A stretch of 49,057 nucleotides of DNA from Nemertoderma westbladi (GCA_032718475.1 JAUCBJ010005592.1:1-49057); one strand, 5' to 3'. Shown: positions 32,914 through 42,848, numbered from the stretch's first letter. Made by a program: numbers and translations. The notes: generated from the letters alone by a model not told the origin.

Positions 32914-35463
32914 CTATCTGTTCCTCCGGGGGTAGTTCCCCCTGGCGTCCTCTTCCCTGGGCCGTTTCTTGGTTATCACCGTTCCTCTGGCATCATCCGC
33001 TTTCTGCTTTCGGACCTTCGCCGCCACTTCCTTGCTGATCCCGGTCGTTGGCTCCTTGGGCGCTGGTGTTATTAGTGCCCGATATCGCTTCGCCGGTGGC
33101 CCCTCAGAATGGCCCGGCTGTCTCCCTCTAGTGGCGTCCCATAGGATCATTTTCATTGCCTTTGGTACGTGCTCCGCCAAGAAATCCCTAAACTCCCTTC
33201 GGTTCTCTGGCGTCCACCTGTCCAGATACCTTTGCGTGTTCATCACTCCAGCGTACGACGCCGCCGTTGCTACCTCTTGGTAGGTAAACGGTAGCCTCCG
33301 CTTTATGATTTCCATGTGAGTCTCCTGATTGATAAGGAAGAAACCCCACTTAAACTCCTGGGCCTTCATGCGCTGGCGCGTCATGGCCCCGACGTCGGCC
33401 CACTCCTCGAATCTTGTGAACTTCTCCTCGTCGTTCATCCAGTCGCACTCGCGTCCGTAGTGTCCCCGAAAGTGGCACTTTGGACATCGGTTATGCAACC
33501 GTGGACACGCCCCCATCCTGTGGCTTGGTTCTCTGCAGTAGAGACAAAAGGTTCCCTGTTGGAACCGGTATAGGCAGCTGCTTTCCCGATGGGTCTGTCT
33601 CCCACAGTAATCGCAGCCGAGTACCAATGTCTCCCGTCCCACCTCGTCTTTCGTCCCAAGCGATCTCCGCGGTCTGTGGAGTCGCTGGTAGGCGAATTTC
33701 TCTACGTTGGTCTCCCTGTTTACGTCGATCTCTCCGCCCCTCTCGGGCATCGTCTCCCCGAATACTATCCGTGGTGCCGTCCCCGGTTGCTCGCCCAACC
33801 TGATGGTGCTCCCCGCGAAATCCATCGCCGGCTCCTCGTGCACCCAGGTCCGCTTGCCGGATCTGTTCCAGAAGGCCCTCGCCCCACTGGCCGTCACCAC
33901 CCTTCCGCCAACCCAGTCCGTGTCCGAGTGGCCTATCCTCTCGATGGGCGGTATCTCTCCGAACTCGTCGTCGTCGTCCTCCTCTTCTGGTAGTGTCTCC
34001 AATCCCGGTATCCCGATGGATCCACTATGTCCCTTCCCGCCTTGGCTCTCGCCCGTAGCTCTCCATCCCTCTAGCTCCCTTAACTTCCTTGGCGGTTGGT
34101 CGCCCTCGGCGCCCGCTGGTATGGGCATCGTTCGCAACCCCGACGTCGACTGTTTCGGCGATCCCACCGTCCATCCCAGTTCCCGCCCTAGAGACTCCCC
34201 CGAACTCCCTGACGAAGTCCAATGAAGTTCGTCTAGGCCCGCCTGTTCCTCGAAGCCGTAACTCTGTGTCCTGGCCTCCTCTTCCCTCTCCTCTGCTTCT
34301 ATCCTCTCCCGTCTAGCGACTTCTTCCAGTCGCTTTGCTTCTCGTCTATCCGTCTCTAGCTGCTCCCATCTCTGATACGGTGTGTCTGTCTCCCCGTCTA
34401 CCAGATGTCGGCTGTTGTAATACACCGACTCGCCCTTCAGCCCCGGGTGGTCTACCAGACCGTCAAAGGCCACTTTAAAGGCTCTCCTGTAGCTTAGGGG
34501 TGATCCCGATAACAGAAATGCCCCTGGTTCCCTCTCGATAATCACGGTCATGAATAAGTTAAGCAAACTTATCATCACCCAGTCCTCCTGCAGGATATAT
34601 CGCTTCTGATATACCTTTATCGCTCCCCTGCGGAACTGATATACCTCCTGCTTTCCCGGTCTCGCTCCCCACTTTAGCGAGTTCGCTAGTTCTGCCCCGT
34701 ATTCTTCCCTAAACTTCCCCCAGTCCATCGGTTTGTGGCATACGAGCCCCAATAATTGGCCCATCGCCACCGCCCCGCATTGGCCTGTGTTTTCGACTAC
34801 CCCCAATCCATCCGGTGCCGTCATAGCCATAAAGACTTTCTGCATATCCAGGAGGTTGGTGGCGTCAGGACCGATGATCCTCTCCGCGTCCTCGCGAATC
34901 GCCGATCCCACTTTCGTCGTCGACTTCTCTCTTACTAAGACTTGTACCGCTTTCGGTAATCGGTCTAATTTCGGCCCGTCCTTCTTCCCATACGTCCCTA
35001 GGTCGAATAAGAAGATGTCCCCATTTGGCGCGGCCAAATGTAGGAGTTTGGTCCTGGCCGACCCTGCCGTTCCTCGTCTCGAGCCCGCCTCGTCTTCCAC
35101 GGTTCCCTCGTCATCTAGGATCATATATCCTCCTCTGTTGACGGACTCTATGAATCTTTTCCAGTCCTTCCTCGGTGATTCCCTCGGGTATTTCGGAATC
35201 CCGAACTTCGCCTCGTCCCCTTTCACCACGTAGTGGAAGTGTTGGAAGATCGCGTTGTCTAGCGACGGCGTCCCGTAGGTCCCGACCAGCCGCTGTTCGT
35301 GCGCCTCCCGGAAGTGATCCTGCAGCGCTTGTGCCGCGTGACCCCTTTCCAACCTCTCGTAGTATCCTCTCGTCTTCTCTTCCGGATGTCTCTCGGTGAA
35401 ATCCACCAGTATCTCCTTTCCTCCTGACTCCGCCTTTCTCTTTCTGATCAACTTACTCGCCAT
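32914..35463 (-). CDS. LTR-element ORF2: exonuclease-fold-like domain, coiled coil and three CCHC zinc knuckles, 849 codons
   Basis: It sits where some BEL/Pao elements carry env, but there is no signal peptide or membrane span. Residues about 105-310 read like a DEDD 3'-5' exonuclease fold: MILDDEG (D113/E115, the ExoI D-x-E position), GDIFLFDLGTYG (core strand), LPKAVQVLVREKSTTKVG then SAIREDAERI (ExoII aspartate, about 193), NLLDMQKVF, and RYILQEDWVMISLLNLF (candidate ExoIII aspartate, about 293). The tyrosine is five rather than four residues ahead of that aspartate, so activity is uncertain. Residues about 385-410 are a charged coiled coil (RRERIEAEEREEEAR). An acidic linker (EEEDDDDEF) follows. 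Three perfect C-x2-C-x4-H-x4-C knuckles lie at about 615-668 (CDYCGRQTHRESSC, CLYCREPSHRMGAC, CPKCHFRGHYGREC). The tail is basic (KKRPREED, PRRNR), suggesting nuclear entry. The zinc-knuckle call is firm; the exonuclease call is motif inference. Confidence 0.8.
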   Translation of the reverse strand: MASKLIRKRKAESGGKEILVDFTERHPEEKTRGYYERLERGHAAQALQDHFREAHEQRLVGTYGTPSLDNAIFQHFHYVVKGDEAKFGIPKYPRESPRKDWKRFIESVNRGGYMILDDEGTVEDEAGSRRGTAGSARTKLLHLAAPNGDIFLFDLGTYGKKDGPKLDRLPKAVQVLVREKSTTKVGSAIREDAERIIGPDATNLLDMQKVFMAMTAPDGLGVVENTGQCGAVAMGQLLGLVCHKPMDWGKFREEYGAELANSLKWGARPGKQEVYQFRRGAIKVYQKRYILQEDWVMISLLNLFMTVIIEREPGAFLLSGSPLSYRRAFKVAFDGLVDHPGLKGESVYYNSRHLVDGETDTPYQRWEQLETDRREAKRLEEVARRERIEAEEREEEARTQSYGFEEQAGLDELHWTSSGSSGESLGRELGWTVGSPKQSTSGLRTMPIPAGAEGDQPPRKLRELEGWRATGESQGGKGHSGSIGIPGLETLPEEEDDDDEFGEIPPIERIGHSDTDWVGGRVVTASGARAFWNRSGKRTWVHEEPAMDFAGSTIRLGEQPGTAPRIVFGETMPERGGEIDVNRETNVEKFAYQRLHRPRRSLGTKDEVGRETLVLGCDYCGRQTHRESSCLYRFQQGTFCLYCREPSHRMGACPRLHNRCPKCHFRGHYGRECDWMNDEEKFTRFEEWADVGAMTRQRMKAQEFKWGFFLINQETHMEIIKRRLPFTYQEVATAASYAGVMNTQRYLDRWTPENRREFRDFLAEHVPKAMKMILWDATRGRQPGHSEGPPAKRYRALITPAPKEPTTGISKEVAAKVRKQKADDARGTVITKKRPREEDARGNYPRRNR

Positions 35464-37139
35464 TCCGAACGTTCACTCGCTCGCTCACCTGCAAGGTGGT
35501 GCCTTACCAAGGCGCAATACAGATGAGTGATCTAGGATGTTCTGTACAGTTCGATAATGGCCTACTTCCTACTTAACTGCGCCTTTTAACCTAAATTATT
35601 CCTAATTAATTTTGAAGCTAGTAAATACACCCTAATTTCGATTTCTGTCCGTTACTTTTATTATGTTCCAGAATAACTTCCCTTGTGTTGCCATTATTTT
35701 ACAACTTTCAGCCCTATTCTATTTATTTATTTTATTTACTTTGATTCTACTGTCCTACTACTTACTACTGCCTATGGATTACTCTATTCTCTAATCCACA
35801 TTCTGGCCTACTCTGTGGGTCTATGCAGTACAGCAGTATGCGTCGTGTGGCCACACGATTTATCCAGCTGTACTCATATGCCCCCCTCTCTCTACTAACT
35901 GCTAACTAATATCTATATCTATATCCCCTTTTACCTCTTACTCTCTCTCTCTCTAACTAATGGTACTACATACCCTCTAACTCTAACTCTGACTAACGGT
36001 ACTACGTACCCTCTAACTCTAACTCTAACTAACGGTACTATGTACCCTCTAACTCTAACTCTAACTAACGGTACTACGTACCCTCTAACTCTAACTCTAA
36101 CTAACGGTACTACATACCCTCTAACTCTCTAACTAACTATCGGTACTACGTACCCTCTAACTCTCTAACTAACTAGCGGTACTACGTACCCTCTAACTCT
36201 CTAACTAACTATCGGTACTACGTACCCTCTAACTCTCTAACTAACTAGCGGTACTACGTACCCTCTAACTCTCTGACTAACTAACGGTACTTACGTACCC
36301 TCTAACTCTAACTAACTAGCGGTACTACGTACCCTCTAACTCTCTGACTAACTAACGGTACTTACGTACCCTCTAACTCTAACTAACTAGCGGTACTACG
36401 TACCCTCTAACTCTCTGACTAACTAATGGTACTTACGTACCCTCTAACTCTAACTAACTAGCGGTACTACGTACCCTCTAACTCTCTGACTAACTAACGG
36501 TACTTACGTACCCTCTAACTAACTTTCTAACTGGCAGTACTATGTACCTCCTAACTAACTGACTAACTAACGGTACTCACGTACCCTCTAACTAACTCTC
36601 TAGCTGGCAGTACTACGTACCTCCTAACTAACTAACTAACTAACTAACTAACGGTACTTACGTACCCTCTAACTAACTTTCTAACTGGCGGTACTACGTA
36701 CCTTCTTACTAACTCTCTGCCTACTAACTGCGTACCTACCATGTACTATTTTTTTTATTTTATTTTATTATTTTGTTTGTGGGAAGGGCGTCTCGCCGTC
36801 AATCCCACCCCCCTCAGTCCAAAACTTGGACGACTAAACTTTTCTCTAACTTTGCTAAGGTGCCCCTTCCAATAGACAGGTAACACCTCTGCCCGCACCT
36901 TTTACGGATCTAACTCTTCCATCCCAGTCCAACCTGTTGGACAACTCAGCGACCCAAGGGGTGATTCCTCCAGCAGGCAACTCTCCCACTGCCCCCCTAT
37001 AGGTTTTCTAATTCTTCGCTCCGCTCTCCTTGTCAATTCGATAGGTGGTTTTTTCTCCTGTTTTTGCAAATGCTGTCTATTATTTATGTTTCTGATCTCG
37101 TGGTCATCCCTTGGCGGCAAAGTGCCACCCTTCAACGTG
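35464..37139 (-). other. Inter-ORF region of the LTR element
   Basis: About 1.7 kb without a coding frame. Right before ORF2 the minus strand reads CACCTTGCAGGTGAGCGAGC (about 35,481-35,500), which has both an acceptor-like CAG and a consensus donor; this may matter for a spliced ORF2 message. A 77-codon frame just after ORF1 (36,902-37,135) has no recognised domain. The middle is a tandem array, listed separately. Confidence 0.6.
35955..36720. repeat. Tandem array inside the LTR element, GGTACTACGTACC units
   Basis: Units of about 35 bp combine CTCTAACTCTAACTAAC with the inverted repeat GGTAC-TAC-GTACC. Between about 36,240 and 36,500 a 70-bp two-unit period is visible, alternating GGTACTACGTACC and GGTACTTACGTACC. 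About 20 copies. Confidence 0.93.
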
Positions 37140-40100
37140 TCACCCGGCGGTATTCCCCCCGCCCCTGTTCTTCTCCTTAATCTTAGATGCCACCTCTGCT
37201 GGCCTCCCCCTTAATATGTGTGCTGGCATTAAAGGCTTCAACGACCCCCGTTCGTCCTTCGGTATACACGATGTCTGCCCATGTAATGCCCCCTCGCACT
37301 CTGTCAGTTCCGCGTGCGTACGCAGCACGCCTCCTACTCTCCCGCCTCCTTTGTCCACCATATGTTTATTCATGGGCTTCTCTGCCCCTGGTCTGATCGT
37401 CTCACATCTTCTCCCTTTCCATCTTGTATTCTTACTCGGCTTCCCCCTTGTCGGTATGCCTCTCAACCGGACCGGCGTCTCTTCCGGGCGCTCCTCTGGA
37501 CACTCCACCGGACACTTCTCGGGTTTGTCCTCCCGACACTCCACCGCCCGCTCCTCCCCATCTCCATACCGATACTTGCTGGGACCCTTATTCCAACCCA
37601 TCGTCTCTAGATCTTCTGCATCCATACCATTCTCCTCCGCCCACTCTCTTGGTGTTGCTTCTACTTCTAGCTGTCTACTACTATTGCCCATCTCTGGCCT
37701 CTCCTCTATCTCATCAGTTCCTGGCACCATGCATCCTGAACTCTCGGACACATGGAATGGTATATTACTCTTAATTGGGCCTGTCAGTGTCCACCCGAAT
37801 GGTGTTAATATGGCCACCGGGTCACTCTGCTTGTCTTCGCCGAAGACCGTTTGCATTCTTTCGTGGGCCGTTGGGCAGTCCATACCTACTATGATGGACA
37901 CCTTCCTAACGTCCACGTCTGGGATTGAGAAGTCAATGTCGTCCAGGAATTTGTACTGCTCGACCTCGATGTTGGTTGGCCGCCTGGCATTGATATTAAT
38001 TGACTCTATCACTTGGATGGGGTCGATGGTTGCCCCATAGTCGCATCCTGGTGCCACTGCTGCAATTGCGCACCGTCCTGTTCTCATCTCCAGGATCTCA
38101 TCTTTGCTAGAGATGGTTGTTACCGCCATCCTGCTTGGCCTCGTTCTCAATCCTATCTCCTCGGCCACCCATTCCTCGACTAATGTGAAGGCAGCTCCAC
38201 TATCAACCAGCATCAGTGTTGTTACTGATCGATTGCCTTCCCCGATCACTCGTACTGGTACTACTCCAAGTAGCACCGTTCCTCTCTTCTTCGCCCCTAC
38301 TGTGCTCGTCGCCATCGTTTGGCCTCTCTTTTGACCTAATTTCATTGGCTTCTCTTTGCACTCCCTTGCTCTATGTCCACTCATTACACATCGCGAGCAG
38401 ATTTTATTGCTGAACGCATAATCTATCTGATCTTGCCTAGGTAGTGCCTGGCAGTACCCGCAGTTCATAGTTTGATGAAGCGCATTTGCGTGTAGCTGGC
38501 ATTTGCTCTTTGTGTCGTAGCCCTCTTTATACAGTGCATTGCGTATCGCAGTTGCGTTCGTGCCAAAGTCCCTACTATTCTTATTGTTTGGGTTTTGCCT
38601 ATTGGACGTACTGGGGTTATGTTTATTCGTGTTATTATTGTTTCCCTGTCCGTTCCATGATGTTGTCTTATCCTCGGCTAGCTGTGGACTTGCAGTCCCC
38701 TGCGTCGCTGCATATGGCAATGATTGCCTAAGTCTCGGTAATGCGTTCGATGTGTTGTGCTCTGGTTTCGGTCTATGGTAGTCTGTCTTCGGTCCCTTTC
38801 CCAGGCTGTCTTCGCTATAGACTGGGTCAGTTATTAGTTCAGCCTCGTAGTTTAAGAAGTTTGACATTTCTTCTAAACCCGGTTCCGCACCCTTCTTATC
38901 TCGAGTGGAGAAGGCGATTTTTCTCCACTTGTTGCGCAGCCAGTTTGGTAGTGCCTGCGCTATCGTGGTGATGTTGTTGGACGCATTGAGCTCGTACGGC
39001 GCGTCTAGCGTCTTCAGCACGATTAGCGCCTTTTCGACTTTGTTAGCGAACGTCTTAATGCTAACGGGATTATCCTGTAGGCCACCCGATGTTATGCCTC
39101 TCAGCGTCTGCCTGATGATCTTGGCCGGGTGCCCGTATTCCCTATCCAGTGCCCGCCATGCTGTCGTGAAGCCGCCCTCTATTCCTTGATATTGCCTCAC
39201 GATGTCGTATGCTGGGCCTCCCGTGTACACTTGTAGATACTTTAGGCACTCCGCCTGCGTCAAGTTCTTTGTTAGTATTTCGTTACTATACATGCGCCGA
39301 AACTGTAGATATTCTTCCGGCCTGCTCCCATCGAATTTGAATGGTTCCACGGGTGGTAGCTCGATCCTCGTTTTCAACGCATCGATCAACGTGGCCATCC
39401 CTATCGCCTGCGCTTCCAATGGATTCGATGGGTGCTGCATAGTTTCTCCTGTCTGGTGCGTTCCGTCTGTCCTATTTCTTGACTTTCTCTGGCTTGGGTA
39501 TGTCATCGGGGGTAGCGGCCCCCTCCATATATCTGTGTCACACGACCTGTTTTCATCCAAGGGTGTCGTTGTTCTTGCTCCTATCGGGGTATATTGTTGA
39601 TATTGTGATGGGGGAATGTCACCCTGTCCCCCCCCCCCCCCCACCGGTATGTTTGGTACTGGGGTTGATGTCAATATGTTGGGGCCCATACACCTATCCG
39701 CAATAATTCCCCCCTCCCCTGGGTATATGTTATGTCCCTGCATGCTGTATTCATACTGCTGTGCTGGTACCGGTATAGGCCTATCAGCTTCTGACCTACT
39801 CGCCGGTATGTATTCCGCGACTTCCGGGTTTAATCCCGTTGTCCACGCCATCCTATCGCCTACATTGCCTCTCTCAGTATGGCCTATGGTATGTGCAGTA
39901 AGGCCTACAGTATGTCCTACAGTCTGCATGTGTCGCTCGGGATCGAAGTTTATTCTTCTCGAATAATCCTCCCCGCGGCTACCGTATTCTCGATCGGTAG
40001 GTATATCCCGTCGGAAAGTTTCTCTTCGACCCCCCTCTCTACTGTTCTCATCTTCGTATCGGTACATCGCGTACCCCTCTCTCGGCGCGTAGTGCGCCTC

Positions 40101-42848
40101 GCCGGGTCGCATCTCTCCGGGGCGACGGCAATCTCCCGGAGTCCGACCCCACTGACTCTCCGTTCTCATCTCGACTATCGACGGCTCGCTATCCGTCCTC
40201 GCTCTTCTATCGTTCGCGGCGATACTTCTACTACTGTCTTCCTTTCTTCTCCTATCAGTGGAATATTCCCGCTCGTGAGATCTCTCGTCGACCTCCCGGT
40301 TAAACCCCACTGTTCTTCTTCCTTCCTCTGATAGGGCTCGACGCTTCGTCCGCCCTCTCGCGACGTCAACCCGTCTCTCTCTGCTCGGTTGCACGCCGCT
40401 GGGGATATCCGCAATCCCCCTATTACTTTCTGTCGCCGGTTGTTGCGGTTTACCTATTTCGGCCCTCGCATTATCCGCTGACGGCTGTGGGACACTCTCT
40501 GCCCCCCCCTTTTCGCCGCTAACTTGCTGTTGTGGGGTTCTCGTAGCCCCCCCCCACTCGCCACATCTAACTTCGCTACTCCTCACCCTGTTACTATATC
40601 CCTCTCCAGTCGACACATCAACCCTACCGCGGTCGGGTCTATTCACCCCCGCCTCTCCCTCTGCTATTGCGTGGCCTACCAGGCCCTCTACTCCCTGCCT
40701 ACCAACTATGTGGCCTACCAGGCCCTCGCTGGGTCTACCTAACCCAGCCACTCCCTGCCTACCAACTACGTGGCCTACCAGGCCCTCGCTGGGTCTACCT
40801 AACCCAGCCATTCCCTGCCTACCAACTACGTGGCCTACCAGGCCCTCGTCTGTCTGGCCATACACGCCCGACGTGTTTACATCAATAGCACCTGTATTGG
40901 AAACAGAATTAATTTGTTCGTTCGAAATAAAATCATTTGAATTATCTTGCGCGACTACACTATCTGAATTATTTTGTAAATTCGGGCTCGCTGAATTATT
41001 TAAATTATTTGGATTATTCTGTGTAATCGCGTTATTTAAATTATTTTGTAGGTTCGAATTTGGGTTATTATTTTGATTATTTGAATTATTTTGCGTAATT
41101 ACATTAATATTAGAATTATTTTCTACGTTAATATTAGGATTGTTCTGATTTAAGTTTAAATTACTACCACTAGGTAAAGTATTGCCTGCAATAAAGGTTT
41201 GATTAGAGTTGTCCCATACGGTACTATTAATATTAACCACGTCTACTGTACCATTATCATTATTACCCCCCCCCCCCCCCCCGCCCGTACGGTCGCACCA
41301 GTTTTGAGTCTGTCGTGCGGTCCCTGTCAGTGGGGTATCAATAAATGTATCTACGGCCTCCGGCTCCCCAAAAATACTCGAGCCGGCCCCGCTTTCAGAC
41401 GGCGACGCTCGCACCAGTTGCAGCTCATGCGCCCGTCTAATCTTATCTTCTGCAAGCACACTCTGGCGTCTCTTTAATTCCTTGTGCTCTCGTTCAGCCT
41501 CTGCCATTCTCCTCTCACACTCCTGGGTGTCCCGGGCGGCCGACTCCGCTACACTCCTAATGCTCTCCCTTCGTCTCACCTCGCGCTCCTTGCGTTCCTT
41601 TTCCCTTCTCGCCTCATGTTCCTTGCGTTCCTTTTCCCTTCTCGCCTCATGTTCCTTGCATTCCTTTTCCCTCCTCGCCTCATGTTCCTTGTGTTCTGCC
41701 TCACGCTCTTTGCGTTCCCTGTCCTCCCTCGCCTCACGCTCCCTACACTCCTTTTCCTCTATTTCCTCACACTCCCTAAGGCTTCTCAAAGCCCTTTCGG
41801 CCCTCTCTCCGGTTTCTCTAATCCATGCCGCTTCCCTCGCTAACCGCACTCTCCCCTCCTCTAACCGTTCCTCCATTTCCCTCTGACCTTGCTCTACCAT
41901 GTTGAGACGGTATGCGGCACCTATCTCTCTCACCACTCTTTCTTTCGCGGAGGATGTAGCAGACTTATCGGTTACGACGGACCCCCTCCGCCTTCCCGAC
42001 CTACTAACTTTCCCCCGCTTCCCGGAACTTTCTCCGACCGACGAGGCCGAATCCTCGGGGTTAACCTCGGATTCGCCCCCCTCGGGTCCCCTCCAACCCA
42101 CTAATTTTACTCCCCGGGCATCGACCAAGTATGGCCCTATGTACACTGGCGCTACGCTAGGTTCCATACTCCCACACTCCCATAGTTCAAACAGTTCGCC
42201 GGCAACCCCTTTTGCTCTCTCCTCGGCTAGTTCTCTCTGCCCAAAACGTATTAGGTAATTAAAGTGTCTATCCGACTCACCTAGTCGCTTTCTCAGTCTC
42301 ACCTCGTCTACCTTCGCCCCTTCCTTCTTGGCGTCCTTCATTAGCTTCCGGGTCGCGTTGTAGGCCCGTCGAAGTCGCTCTGAAACCCCGACGTCCTCGT
42401 CGCCGACCTCTCCTCCGTCCCTCCGGGTTCGACGTCGTACCGGCGGCTCCACCGTCGCCGTTCCGGTGGGCCGTCCGTCGCCCTCGGCCTGTAGCTGGCC
42501 GGCGACATCGGTACCGATGTCTCCTCCGTCTCTCTGCGTCCGGGGCCGCACCGTCGGCCCCACCGTCGCCGTTTCGGCGGGCCGCTCGTCGCCCTCGGCC
42601 TGTGGCTGGCCGGCGACACCGGTGCGTCGACCCCCGTCCCGTGTCGACTCGTCTCCGTCTCCCTCCGTCCCGCTCTCTCTTTCTCTCGGTTCGACCTCGG
42701 GTTCCAGGCCCCCCTCGTCCTGAACTGCCGGATGACCCGTTACCGATGGGTCCGGCGTTGTGGGCCTGTATCGCCTGGTTGCGGCCTCGCGGATCGTTAG
42801 GTCTTCGTCCGGGGTCTGCGTCGGTGTCGTGTCACCTGACTGACTCAT
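37140..42848 (-). CDS. LTR-element ORF1: giant Gag-protease polyprotein of BEL/Pao type, 1902 codons
   Basis: Order by approximate residue: 1-150 proline/arginine-rich with two copies of a GTATVEPPVR-like block; 320-460 charged coiled coil (repeated REKERKEHEARR); about 510-520 poly-Gly encoded by C17 on the plus strand; 526-650 asparagine-rich; 660-727 three to four repeats of SEGLVGHVVGRQG; 850-1150 basic, Arg/Glu-rich; 1165-1330 a DUF1759-like Gag core (LPPVEPFKFDGSRPEEYLQF, YGHPAKIIRQTLRGI); 1450-1500 Cys/His segment with knuckle CSRCVMSGHRAREC; 1520-1720 a DUF1758-like retropepsin (LMLVDSGAAFTLVEEWVAEE, IIVGMDCP, PFGWTLTGPI). After the protease, where reverse transcriptase should begin, there is only about 180 residues, with GGGRVGGVLR and LKPLMPAHILRGRP, which resemble sequences flanking the integrase in intact BEL/Pao Pol. 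Gag would form the particle, the protease would cut it. The frame is fully open despite two long homopolymers, and the start at 42,848 is the first ATG after the leader. Confidence 0.9.
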   Translation of the reverse strand: MSQSGDTTPTQTPDEDLTIREAATRRYRPTTPDPSVTGHPAVQDEGGLEPEVEPRERESGTEGDGDESTRDGGRRTGVAGQPQAEGDERPAETATVGPTVRPRTQRDGGDIGTDVAGQLQAEGDGRPTGTATVEPPVRRRTRRDGGEVGDEDVGVSERLRRAYNATRKLMKDAKKEGAKVDEVRLRKRLGESDRHFNYLIRFGQRELAEERAKGVAGELFELWECGSMEPSVAPVYIGPYLVDARGVKLVGWRGPEGGESEVNPEDSASSVGESSGKRGKVSRSGRRRGSVVTDKSATSSAKERVVREIGAAYRLNMVEQGQREMEERLEEGRVRLAREAAWIRETGERAERALRSLRECEEIEEKECREREAREDRERKEREAEHKEHEARREKECKEHEARREKERKEHEARREKERKEREVRRRESIRSVAESAARDTQECERRMAEAEREHKELKRRQSVLAEDKIRRAHELQLVRASPSESGAGSSIFGEPEAVDTFIDTPLTGTARQTQNWCDRTGGGGGGGNNDNGTVDVVNINSTVWDNSNQTFIAGNTLPSGSNLNLNQNNPNINVENNSNINVITQNNSNNQNNNPNSNLQNNLNNAITQNNPNNLNNSASPNLQNNSDSVVAQDNSNDFISNEQINSVSNTGAIDVNTSGVYGQTDEGLVGHVVGRQGMAGLGRPSEGLVGHVVGRQGVAGLGRPSEGLVGHIVGRQGVEGLVGHAIAEGEAGVNRPDRGRVDVSTGEGYSNRVRSSEVRCGEWGGATRTPQQQVSGEKGGAESVPQPSADNARAEIGKPQQPATESNRGIADIPSGVQPSRERRVDVARGRTKRRALSEEGRRTVGFNREVDERSHEREYSTDRRRKEDSSRSIAANDRRARTDSEPSIVEMRTESQWGRTPGDCRRPGEMRPGEAHYAPREGYAMYRYEDENSREGGRRETFRRDIPTDREYGSRGEDYSRRINFDPERHMQTVGHTVGLTAHTIGHTERGNVGDRMAWTTGLNPEVAEYIPASRSEADRPIPVPAQQYEYSMQGHNIYPGEGGIIADRCMGPNILTSTPVPNIPVGGGGGQGDIPPSQYQQYTPIGARTTTPLDENRSCDTDIWRGPLPPMTYPSQRKSRNRTDGTHQTGETMQHPSNPLEAQAIGMATLIDALKTRIELPPVEPFKFDGSRPEEYLQFRRMYSNEILTKNLTQAECLKYLQVYTGGPAYDIVRQYQGIEGGFTTAWRALDREYGHPAKIIRQTLRGITSGGLQDNPVSIKTFANKVEKALIVLKTLDAPYELNASNNITTIAQALPNWLRNKWRKIAFSTRDKKGAEPGLEEMSNFLNYEAELITDPVYSEDSLGKGPKTDYHRPKPEHNTSNALPRLRQSLPYAATQGTASPQLAEDKTTSWNGQGNNNNTNKHNPSTSNRQNPNNKNSRDFGTNATAIRNALYKEGYDTKSKCQLHANALHQTMNCGYCQALPRQDQIDYAFSNKICSRCVMSGHRARECKEKPMKLGQKRGQTMATSTVGAKKRGTVLLGVVPVRVIGEGNRSVTTLMLVDSGAAFTLVEEWVAEEIGLRTRPSRMAVTTISSKDEILEMRTGRCAIAAVAPGCDYGATIDPIQVIESININARRPTNIEVEQYKFLDDIDFSIPDVDVRKVSIIVGMDCPTAHERMQTVFGEDKQSDPVAILTPFGWTLTGPIKSNIPFHVSESSGCMVPGTDEIEERPEMGNSSRQLEVEATPREWAEENGMDAEDLETMGWNKGPSKYRYGDGEERAVECREDKPEKCPVECPEERPEETPVRLRGIPTRGKPSKNTRWKGRRCETIRPGAEKPMNKHMVDKGGGRVGGVLRTHAELTECEGALHGQTSCIPKDERGSLKPLMPAHILRGRPAEVASKIKEKNRGGGNTAG

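Noticed and set aside
32914-35463. ORF2 as an env-like glycoprotein
   Set aside because: It sits in the env position but has no signal peptide or transmembrane helix, and has CCHC zinc knuckles instead.
37111-38040. 309-codon plus-strand frame and others opposite ORF1 and ORF2 of the LTR element
   Set aside because: Antisense shadows of strongly codon-biased long ORFs. Protein-family motifs are on the minus strand only.
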